Source of the DNA: Clostridiales bacterium | GTDB taxonomy: Bacteria > Bacillota_A > Clostridia > Christensenellales > Borkfalkiaceae | Direction of reading: 5' to 3' | Assembly (NCBI GenBank): GCA_015055785.1 | Contig: SVHQ01000024.1 | Span: forward strand, 1 to 14,788 | Length of the DNA stretch: 14,788 nt | Made by a program: the position numbers and the translations under genes | Notes under the pieces: model-generated | The model's database searches: none | What the model saw: the letters and a program-made list of their open reading frames with translations, nothing else | Told to the model about the DNA's origin: nothing | Shown here: positions 1-6,110 of the stretch, piece after piece | How the letters are laid out: each line of letters begins with the position of its first letter | Position numbering within the stretch: the stretch's first letter is position 1

Positions 1-1700
1 TGCTGTTAGCACCCGGTGTGAATATCAAACGCACCCCGTTAAACGGCAGAAATTTTGAATTTTTATCCGAAGATCCGTATTTGTCTGGTATGCTTGGAAA
101 AGCGTTTATCGAAGGTGTACAATCCCGTGGTGTCGGTACGTGCGTAAAGCATTTTTGCGCCAATAATCGCGAATACGATAGAGACCGTCAAACGAGTGAA
201 GTGGACGAACGCACACTCCGTGAAATTTATTGGCCTGCCTTTGAATATGCTTTGGAAGCAAAGCCTTGGATGGCGATGTGTTCATATAATCCCGTAAACG
301 GTGTATTTCCCTCGGAAAACAAATGGCTTTTGAAAGAAATTTTAAGAGATGAATTTGGGTTTGACGGAGTGATTGTGTCTGATTGGTGGGCAGTACATAG
401 TCCTTATCGCGCGGTAAAAGCGACGTTGGATTTGGCGATGCCTTACGTGAAATCCGCTTATGATTCTTTGAAAGACGCATACGATAAAGGCTTGATTACG
501 ATGGAAGAAATTGACGAGCGTGTAGAAAATATTTTGCGTTTGATTGAAAAGACGGAAACGGAAAAAGCGGTGAAATATACGCGTGAGGAAAAGCACGCGG
601 CGGCGGTGGAGATCGCCAAAGAGGGTATGGTGCTTTTGAAAAACGAAGGCGTACTACCTTTCAAAAAAGGCAAGGTTTTGGTTTGCGGTAAATACGCAAC
701 GACGCCACCTCTTGGCGGCGGCGGTTCGTCGTGCGTGGAAACGGATTTTGTACAAGCAGACCTTTGCGACTTAATGAACGGAAAGACGGAAGCAACCTTT
801 ATTCGCGGCGGCAAGCAAAGCTGGCATTTGGAATATACTCCCCCGAAAGTAAAAGACGATTATATGCGCGCTTACGACAGCGACGCGGTGTTGATTTGTA
901 TCGGGCATGGGGAAATTATCGAAAAAGAGGGTATGGACCGTACGGATATCAAGCTCTCCCCTGAACAAGAACAGTTCATTTTGAATATGTGCAAGTATAA
1001 TGAAAACGTTGTCGTTGCGGTATATGCAGGCAGCGCGATGGATATGAGCGCGTGGATTGACAAGGTGCAGGGTGTGGTATTTTGCGGTTACGCAGGGGAA
1101 GCGACGAATGAAGCGCTCGCCTCTTTGCTTACGGGAGAAAGTGTGTTTAGCGGAAAGCTGGCCGAAACCTTCCCGAAATCTATCGAAGATACCTATACGG
1201 GAACGGAAATGGGCGACGGTTTCTGTGAACGTTACAGTGACGGCGTATTTGTAGGCTATCGTCATTATGATAAATATAACAAAGACGTGCTGTTTCCTTT
1301 TGGATACGGCTTGTCCTACGCGCAATTTGCATATTCCGATTTGCAAGTAGAAAAGAAAGGGGAATTAGAATACGAAGTTTCGTATAATATCACCAATACG
1401 TCAAATTATGATGCAAAGGAAGTTTCGCAGGTATACGTAAAAGACGTATTCTGTATGCTTTCGCGCCCTGAAAAGGAATTGAAGGCTTTTGCAAAAACAA
1501 AGATAGCGGCAGGGGAAACCAAGAGGGTTTCTCATACGTTAGATATGCGTGCTTTTGCTTATTACAACACAGCTTTGAAAAAGTGGTACGTGGAAAACGG
1601 AGCGTTTGAAATCCTTGTGGGCTCGTCCTCACGGGATATTCATCTGAAAGCAAAACTACAAATAACATTAGCAGATGAAACGCAAATGTCGCAAAAATAG
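1..1700 (+). CDS. GH3 family beta-glycosidase (beta-glucosidase-like), 5' end outside window
   Basis: Hydrolyses terminal non-reducing beta-linked sugars, typically from glucosides or xylosides; the exact sugar cannot be read from sequence. The frame is open to the left edge (first full codon at 3), reading LLAPGVNIKRTP before the GTG at 18, so the gene is cut by the window and 18 is not a start. Residue numbers count the GTG at 18 as 1. The GH3 N-domain shows GRNFEFLSEDPYLSG (10-24), KHF (44-46) and the nucleophile Asp122 in VSDWW (codon 381-383). The GH3 C-domain starts near MVLLKNEGVLPF (204-215); Glu304 in EGMDR (codon 927-929) matches the usual acid/base position. FPFGYGLSY (427-435) leads into a C-terminal fibronectin III-like domain to about 545. 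All key residues are present. The N-terminus is missing, so export cannot be judged; GH3 enzymes of this layout are often cytoplasmic. The gene converges with the regulator to its right. Confidence 0.95.
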   Translation, partial: LLAPGVNIKRTPLNGRNFEFLSEDPYLSGMLGKAFIEGVQSRGVGTCVKHFCANNREYDRDRQTSEVDERTLREIYWPAFEYALEAKPWMAMCSYNPVNGVFPSENKWLLKEILRDEFGFDGVIVSDWWAVHSPYRAVKATLDLAMPYVKSAYDSLKDAYDKGLITMEEIDERVENILRLIEKTETEKAVKYTREEKHAAAVEIAKEGMVLLKNEGVLPFKKGKVLVCGKYATTPPLGGGGSSCVETDFVQADLCDLMNGKTEATFIRGGKQSWHLEYTPPKVKDDYMRAYDSDAVLICIGHGEIIEKEGMDRTDIKLSPEQEQFILNMCKYNENVVVAVYAGSAMDMSAWIDKVQGVVFCGYAGEATNEALASLLTGESVFSGKLAETFPKSIEDTYTGTEMGDGFCERYSDGVFVGYRHYDKYNKDVLFPFGYGLSYAQFAYSDLQVEKKGELEYEVSYNITNTSNYDAKEVSQVYVKDVFCMLSRPEKELKAFAKTKIAAGETKRVSHTLDMRAFAYYNTALKKWYVENGAFEILVGSSSRDIHLKAKLQITLADETQMSQK

Positions 1701-1714
1701 GGTTCGATAAAAAA

Positions 1715-1743
1715 ACGGCGTTTGCAAGGGATGCAAACGCCGT
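1715..1743. terminator. Hairpin terminator between the converging GH3 and AraC genes
   Basis: A perfect 12-bp stem (1715-1726 with 1732-1743) closes a 5-base loop. On the minus strand it is followed by a U-run, read from the A-tract at 1709-1715, so it is a textbook intrinsic terminator for the regulator, whose stop codon lies 7 bases before it. On the plus strand only a weak T-rich stretch follows (1750-1755), so it may also end GH3 transcription but less efficiently. Confidence 0.85.
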
Positions 1744-1749
1744 ATGCCG

Positions 1750-2604
1750 TTATTTTAAATTTTGTAGCCGCCATTGATGGGGCGTGATGTTAAAATATCG
1801 CTTAAAGCAAGCAATGTAATTGCTTTCGCTTGAAAACCCTAACTGATAGGCAATATCGGCAATCGAGTTTTGCGTCGAGGCTAAGATTGCAGTAGAGTAT
1901 TCCAATTTATTTTTCGTTATAAATTCGTTTAAACGTTCCCCCGTATATTTTTTAAATTCCCTACAAACGTGGGGGTGGGAATATCCCGTGGACGCAACGA
2001 AATCGTCAATACTTTTTTGATTGGACGTATCTCGTTTAATTCTGTTGATGAGATTTACGATCCAAGTCGGGTAATGATTGAAAGATTCCAAAGATAAAAA
2101 GTAGGAGAGAAGTTCTATGACGATAGAACGGAAAAAAACGTCATGGGAAATATTCTGCTCTGTATGTAAAAGGGTTGCCGTTTGTTCTATCGTTTGCCGT
2201 TTCGTATGGGATATATGAAATTGTGGAGGATTTTCTGCCTCTAATAATTGCTGATACAAAGGCTCGGAAGGGGAGATGCATTGACATATCGATTGCATAA
2301 CTTCCGAAGGTACGTACAAGTCCCTATGCAGGTATTTTTCGCCTTGCGGTGTCGTTCTGCTAAGACAGTGTTTATCGTGTGGGCGCAAAATAAAGGCGTC
2401 GCCGCGAGACAAGGACAATATATTGCCGTTGAGATAGTGCTGCGCGTTCCCTTCTAATATGTACGTAATTTCCCAATATTCGTGGGAGTGGTACTCTATG
2501 GGCGTATTGATAACGAGCCAAGTAAAATAAGACCATTTCCCGCGTTTGGTGGCATGGTTTAGATTGTAAACAAATTGTTCGTTGGTGTCCCAGCCTTTAA
2601 TCAT
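1750..2604 (-). CDS. AraC-family transcriptional regulator with N-terminal cupin sensor
   Basis: DNA-binding regulator, 284 residues, the usual length for AraC proteins with a sugar-sensing arm. The N-terminal half is a cupin: YHSHEYWEI at 38-46 and GDAFILRPHDKH at 68-79 are the two classic cupin motifs. The C-terminal AraC domain has two helix-turn-helix units, about 198-220 (SIDDFVASTGYSHPHVCREF) and 246-276 (IADIAYQLGFSSESNYIACF followed by KRYFNITPHQWR), with the expected family signature in the second. The ATG at 2602-2604 is preceded by AAAGGAG (2615-2621) with 10-base spacing, which supports this start. It is divergent from the polysaccharide cluster and ends at the shared terminator. 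By family it would activate transcription in response to a carbohydrate; the ligand and target sites are inferred, not seen. Confidence 0.95.
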   Translation of the reverse strand: MIKGWDTNEQFVYNLNHATKRGKWSYFTWLVINTPIEYHSHEYWEITYILEGNAQHYLNGNILSLSRGDAFILRPHDKHCLSRTTPQGEKYLHRDLYVPSEVMQSICQCISPSEPLYQQLLEAENPPQFHISHTKRQTIEQTATLLHTEQNISHDVFFRSIVIELLSYFLSLESFNHYPTWIVNLINRIKRDTSNQKSIDDFVASTGYSHPHVCREFKKYTGERLNEFITKNKLEYSTAILASTQNSIADIAYQLGFSSESNYIACFKRYFNITPHQWRLQNLK

Positions 2605-2636
2605 AAAAAGAAAACTCCTTTGTTCCTATTAATTGA

Positions 2637-2665
2637 ATTATAAATAATCTTTCTGTTAATGTCAA
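2637..2665 (-). promoter_or_regulatory. Consensus vegetative promoter of the AraC gene
   Basis: Read on the minus strand, TTGACA (2660-2665) and TATAAT (2637-2642) are separated by exactly 17 bases. Both hexamers match the sigma-70/sigma-A consensus perfectly. The start site would fall near 2630, giving a leader of about 26 bases that contains the AAAGGAG ribosome site. Confidence 0.88.
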
Positions 2666-2813
2666 GAGAAAAATTGCATAATGCTAAAAATTCATAAAAT
2701 TTACAGAAAAGGGGCAAGCGATTCAAATTTCAATTTTTTGGACTTTTTTAAACGAAAAACTTCCGTTTTTATAAAATTTGTTAAGAAATTTAAAAAAATC
2801 AAGAAAAATAAAG

Positions 2814-2836
2814 GTTTCTTTAGTGGCGAAAGAAAC
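2814..2836. promoter_or_regulatory. Perfect 8-7-8 inverted repeat, candidate regulator site
   Basis: GTTTCTTT (2814-2821) and AAAGAAAC (2829-2836) are exact reverse complements around the 7-base spacer AGTGGCG. The centre lies about 90 bases upstream of the predicted rightward start site, so the element is not in that transcript and is more likely a DNA-binding site than an RNA hairpin. Binding by the neighbouring AraC protein is inference only. Confidence 0.4.
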
Positions 2837-2878
2837 TATTGGTGGATAAAAATACCATATTTTTTGCGAAAAATATTG

Positions 2879-2908
2879 TATACAGTCTATATTATATCAT
2901 GGTATAAT
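2879..2908 (+). promoter_or_regulatory. Extended -10 promoter for the rightward secreted-protein/transporter cluster
   Basis: TATAAT at 2903-2908 is preceded by TG at 2900-2901, making an extended -10 (TGGTATAAT). The best -35 is TATACA (2879-2884, 4 of 6 to consensus) at 18-base spacing. A weak alternative is TTGCGA (2864-2869) with TATATT (2888-2893). The start site would be near 2915, about 50 bases before the ATG at 2966. No other good promoter was seen before the window end, so the genes from 2966 onward may share this transcript. Confidence 0.6.
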
Positions 2909-2909
2909 A
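2890..2909. promoter_or_regulatory. 20-bp near-perfect palindrome over the -10 element, candidate operator
   Basis: TATTATATCATGGTATAATA is a dyad with a single mismatched pair, and its right arm contains the TATAAT box. A protein bound here would block polymerase. The AT-rich background makes chance dyads more likely, so confidence is low. Confidence 0.35.
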
Positions 2910-2965
2910 CCAGCGTGATTTGCATATATACGCTGTTTATTCGAATATGAAGATAGGAGGATTAT

Positions 2966-4423
2966 ATGAAGAAAACTCTATTAACAATGTTAGCTTTATT
3001 GTGTACGTTCTCGATGACATTAGGCGTGGGAACGGCGTGTAAGCCTGGTGGAGAAGATAGTTCGTTATCTTCGTCTCAAATAGAGACTTTGGAAATTACG
3101 GGCAGACCTGTTGACGATACTGTAATCATTACCGACACGGTGAATACGCTTACGCTTGGTTGTGATGAGGTAGGCGTAACGTGGGCATCGTCTGATACGG
3201 CAGTAGCAACGGTAGAAAATGGCACAGTCACGTTGCTTTCGGCTGGTTCGACAGTTATTAGCGTAACAAAAGGTGAAAAGACGGGCGAGTTTATTCTTAC
3301 CGTTGTAGACGGACGTATTCCTGCACCTGCAACCATTACCATTACGGGCGCGCCGCAAAACGGTGAAGTGCAGTTTACGAGCGGTAGCTTGCAACTGTCT
3401 GCGACCTGCTCTGACGAAAGCGAAATCGTATGGATTTCCAAAGCCGAAGCGGTGGCAACGGTGGACGAAACGGGTAAGGTTACCTTTTTGCAGCCAGGTG
3501 AAGTAGAAATTGTGGCGCAAAAGAAAGGGGATATTAGCGTTTACAGCGTATGCACGCTTCAAATCGTAACGCCCAAAACGACGTATGAGGATTTTTCGAA
3601 CGCGGTGGTTATCGGAAACTACGTTGTCGGTGAAATTGAATGCCGTGACGCAAGCAACGTTCTTTCGCCTGAAATTGTTTACGATGAAGCGGAAGATAAT
3701 TATTACTTAAAATATAGTCACGCGAAGGCAGACGGGAACAATAAGTATATGATTTATACGTTCGGCGGTTTGGAAGCGGGCGCAAGATACGTATTGAAAT
3801 ACAATATGAAAGTGCTTTCCCAAGAGGGAGCGTATAATCATCAAATCAATTTGTATTCCGATAAAGACGTACCCGTAGCGATAAACGACCCGTTGGTGGG
3901 TAACGTTTATAATTGGCATACTACGGGTTTGGATACGGAAACGGCGAAGATTTATCAATCGGGAAGCGGCGCGTTGTATCGCGACGGCGTACGTTGGACG
4001 GGGAGCGCAGACAGCGCGGACGATTTCCACGAATATACCCTTGGCTTTATCGCAGGGGAATCGACGGTAGGCTTTGCTTTTGTTGGCGGAAATACCTATG
4101 AAGTGCTTTTCGATTATATTTGCGTAGAAAAAGCCCCCGAGGTGGAAGAATACACCTTGACCTCTACAACGCGTTTGCCTGTTGGGGAAAGCTATGCGCT
4201 TACCCCCGTAGCGGTGGAAGATATCGTTTATTATCAGCCGTTTAAGCTGACGTATACTTCGTCGGACGAAACGGTGGCGACGGTAAACGAAAAGGGTGTT
4301 GTAACGGCGTTGAAAGAAGGCGAAGTTACGATTACGGCAAAAGCTGAAAATGGTGAAGAAAAAAACGGCGGATATTACCGTAGTGCCTGCTGTGGACGGA
4401 GCGGCATACGATTTGTTCTATGA
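2966..4423 (+). CDS. Secreted lipoprotein with Big_2 domains (5' part of a frameshifted gene)
   Basis: Extracellular, membrane-anchored protein, likely glycan-binding; no catalytic motif is visible. Start ATG 2966 follows AGGAGG (2955-2960). Residues 1-24 form a signal peptide ending GTAC, with Cys25 as the probable lipid anchor, followed by a Ser-rich linker. Big_2-type Ig-like domains cover about 40-115 and 120-203 (TWASSDTAVATVENGTVTLL; VWISKAEAVATVDETGKVTF). A beta-rich domain with no recognised family spans about 205-393. A third Big_2 unit (about 394-465) ends at EGEVTITAKAENGEEK. After that the frame runs 19 residues of unrelated Cys/Arg-rich sequence to a TGA. The proper continuation lies in another frame (4350-5939), entered at A7 (4359-4365). 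With one A removed, the two parts join into a protein of about 990 residues. A real mutation, slippage or a base-calling error are all possible. Confidence 0.85.
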   Translation: MKKTLLTMLALLCTFSMTLGVGTACKPGGEDSSLSSSQIETLEITGRPVDDTVIITDTVNTLTLGCDEVGVTWASSDTAVATVENGTVTLLSAGSTVISVTKGEKTGEFILTVVDGRIPAPATITITGAPQNGEVQFTSGSLQLSATCSDESEIVWISKAEAVATVDETGKVTFLQPGEVEIVAQKKGDISVYSVCTLQIVTPKTTYEDFSNAVVIGNYVVGEIECRDASNVLSPEIVYDEAEDNYYLKYSHAKADGNNKYMIYTFGGLEAGARYVLKYNMKVLSQEGAYNHQINLYSDKDVPVAINDPLVGNVYNWHTTGLDTETAKIYQSGSGALYRDGVRWTGSADSADDFHEYTLGFIAGESTVGFAFVGGNTYEVLFDYICVEKAPEVEEYTLTSTTRLPVGESYALTPVAVEDIVYYQPFKLTYTSSDETVATVNEKGVVTALKEGEVTITAKAENGEEKNGGYYRSACCGRSGIRFVL

Positions 4424-5939
4424 AGAAACCGACCCCGACGTAAACGGAAACCATTTATATAAAGAGTACGAATTACCTGAAACGGTTGCGCTTGACGCTG
4501 TACAAGGCGATAAATATAGAGTGACGCTTGGTATTGATGCCATTTACTACGTAGGAAATGTGGAAATGTATCTCGGCTTGGTAAATGCAAGTGACACGCT
4601 TATTGGACATAACGATTGGAAGTGCGAATCTTTCCCCTTGTCGGGTGAAAAGAAAACGGTAACGTTGGAAATTGAATTGCCTTGGGCTTCTGGGGATTTT
4701 GATATCGAAAAATTGCGAGTATATTTGCGTTATGGTACGGAATATCAAATCGGTGTGGACGTAGTTTCCATTGAAAAGGCAATTGATCCTAATGCCGCAA
4801 ACTACGATTTATGGTACGTAGGTAGAACGGAATCCGTTTCGCAGACGTATGAACTTTCCGAAGCGGTTATAGGTGGCGTTCAATACGACACGGTAGAAGT
4901 GAAATTGTCGCTTCATTTGCTTGATGGCACGATGCCTCGCATAAAATTCTACTTAATCAATACGGAAGGTCAGCAAATCACCGACCCTGCGGATAATGGT
5001 TGGATTACCGTTACAGAAGGCGAAAACACTGTTACGGCAACCTTTAAATGGGCGACGGGTAATTGGAACATTGGTGCGCTGTGGCTGCTCGTTGAAGACG
5101 GTTCGCATAGATTAGGCGTAGATGTTGTTTCGGTAAATATAAAAGCAGATACCACTGGAGATAATTATGATTTGTGGTACGTAGGCACTACGGAATCTAT
5201 CGAGCAGACGTACACATTGACGGAAATAGTAACGGGCGGCGTTCGTTACGATACAGCAGAAGTGAAGTTATCGCTTGACCTTGCCAACGGCACAATGCCG
5301 AGAATTAAATTCTATCTGTTGAATACGGAAGGCGCGCAAATCACTGACCCCGCGGAAAACGGTTGGATTACCGTTACGGAAGGCGAAAACACAGTTACGG
5401 CAACCTTTAAATGGGCGACGGGTAATTGGAACGTTGGCTCGATTAAAGTGATTGCAGAAGACGGCTCGTATCGCTTAGGCATCAACGTGAACGCAGTCGA
5501 AATCAAAGAAACGGCGTATCAATTAGAATATGCATTCTCCAGCGGTTCGCAAGCGAACGTATTTGCGTTTGATAAGGTCGCAGGCGGCACGCAGAACGGA
5601 TACGTAAAGGTTACGTTTGACGTAGCGGTATTTTTCGGAAAGTTGACGAATATTCAGTTCAATCTTTGTACGGATACGGCAGGTAGCACGACGGTAGCTA
5701 ACTCTAATAAGGCTTGGAATGAAGATGGAACAAAGATTACGAGTTCTGGCGGACAAATTTCCATGAGCAATTTGACGGGTAAGAAAACGGTTACCGTTGT
5801 AACTACGTTCCCTTGGCCAAACGGCAACTGGGATTTACAATCGATTCGTTTGCAGTTCTACGGAACGGATTTGCAAGCAGGTGTTTCCAATATTCAAGTA
5901 GAATTAGTTTCTGATTTCACTCTTGTTGTAGAAGGATAA
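4350..5939 (+). CDS. C-terminal four-module part of the frameshifted Big_2 lipoprotein
   Basis: This frame continues the Big_2 lipoprotein. The first in-frame ATG (4350) has no ribosome site, and its first codons overlap the upstream Big_2 coding sequence, so independent translation is unlikely. KKTADITVVP completes the strand that follows the third Big_2 domain. Four beta-rich modules follow, starting at 4407, 4803, 5166 and 5517, each opening with Tyr-Asp/Gln-Leu and carrying a W..G.W/F signature (PWASGDFDI, KWATGNWNI, KWATGNWNV, PWPNGNWDL) followed by a G[VI][DNS][VN] strand. Modules 2 and 3 are close duplicates. The same module family fills the gene at 6111-9626. The form suggests a carbohydrate-binding or spacer beta-sandwich, but I do not recognise a named family. 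No sortase motif, dockerin or S-layer domain is seen at the C-terminus. Confidence 0.8.
   Translation: MVKKKTADITVVPAVDGAAYDLFYEETDPDVNGNHLYKEYELPETVALDAVQGDKYRVTLGIDAIYYVGNVEMYLGLVNASDTLIGHNDWKCESFPLSGEKKTVTLEIELPWASGDFDIEKLRVYLRYGTEYQIGVDVVSIEKAIDPNAANYDLWYVGRTESVSQTYELSEAVIGGVQYDTVEVKLSLHLLDGTMPRIKFYLINTEGQQITDPADNGWITVTEGENTVTATFKWATGNWNIGALWLLVEDGSHRLGVDVVSVNIKADTTGDNYDLWYVGTTESIEQTYTLTEIVTGGVRYDTAEVKLSLDLANGTMPRIKFYLLNTEGAQITDPAENGWITVTEGENTVTATFKWATGNWNVGSIKVIAEDGSYRLGINVNAVEIKETAYQLEYAFSSGSQANVFAFDKVAGGTQNGYVKVTFDVAVFFGKLTNIQFNLCTDTAGSTTVANSNKAWNEDGTKITSSGGQISMSNLTGKKTVTVVTTFPWPNGNWDLQSIRLQFYGTDLQAGVSNIQVELVSDFTLVVEG
4803..5165 (+). repeat. Tandem module copy 1 (duplicate of 5166-5516)
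   Basis: Encodes 121 residues beginning YDLWYVGRTES. The block 4998-5069 matches 5361-5432 at 70 of 72 bases by eye, pointing to recent duplication or gene conversion. Confidence 0.85.
5166..5516 (+). repeat. Tandem module copy 2 (duplicate of 4803-5165)
   Basis: Encodes 117 residues beginning YDLWYVGTTES. It shares long stretches with the preceding copy, including TMPRIKFYL and WITVTEGENTVTATFKWATG. Confidence 0.85.
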
Positions 5940-5956
5940 TATGAACGAGGAGAAGT

Positions 5957-6088
5957 ATGAATAGAAGAACTTATAACACACTTGAATTAACAATTGTTAT
6001 GCTAAAAGATGACGTTATACGTACTAGTGAAATATTTACATCGGGGGCTCCTGACGTGTACGAACCAGACCCTTTTTCAGAAGATTAA
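5957..6088 (+). CDS. Small 43-residue peptide of unknown function
   Basis: Encodes MNRRTYNTLELTIVM then LKDDVIRTSEIFTSG and an acidic tail ending YEPDPFSED. The ATG at 5957 follows GAGGAG (5947-5952) at a short 4-base spacing. The stop TAA (6086-6088) overlaps the AAAGGAGG ribosome site (6087-6094) of the next gene, which suggests translational coupling. It fills most of an otherwise empty 171-base gap. The N-terminal half is basic and hydrophobic, the C-terminal half acidic, and there is no signal peptide or membrane helix. The pattern E-L-x-x-x-x-L-x-x-D-D-V-I-x-T-S resembles short unannotated peptides I recall from Clostridia genomes; that is memory, not a search result. Function unknown. 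Confidence 0.65.
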   Translation: MNRRTYNTLELTIVMLKDDVIRTSEIFTSGAPDVYEPDPFSED

Positions 6089-6110
6089 AGGAGGCAGAAA
6101 GATAAAGAAA

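Larger units (their letters stand above)
2605..2965. other. Divergent intergenic control region
   Basis: This 361-base AT-rich stretch separates the AraC gene from the rightward cluster. It holds the AraC promoter (2637-2665), a perfect 8-7-8 inverted repeat (2814-2836), the rightward promoter (2879-2908) with an overlapping 20-base dyad, and the ribosome site at 2955-2960. An open frame at 2681-2950 has no ribosome site and a Lys/Phe/Ile-rich composition expected of AT-rich noncoding DNA, so no gene is called. No riboswitch or terminator is visible in the short leader. Confidence 0.7.

Noticed and set aside
771..1346. 191-codon minus-strand open frame
   Set aside because: Antisense shadow of the well-supported GH3 catalytic region.
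2755..2770. AAAAAC-TTCC-GTTTTT dyad
   Set aside because: Arms are almost pure A/T runs in AT-rich DNA, so chance occurrence is likely.
2681..2950. 89-codon open frame in the divergent intergenic region
   Set aside because: No ribosome site, residue content dominated by Lys, Ile and Phe as expected from AT-rich DNA, and it runs through the predicted rightward promoter.
2966..4423. Big_2 protein considered as an intimin-like adhesin
   Set aside because: It lacks the beta-barrel and LysM parts and is a Gram-positive-style lipoprotein; Big_2 domains alone do not show adhesion.
6009..6110. Upstream extension of the 1171-residue protein
   Set aside because: The extra residues are not signal-like, lack a ribosome site and overlap the small peptide gene in another frame; the signal peptide starts at 6111 or 6102.
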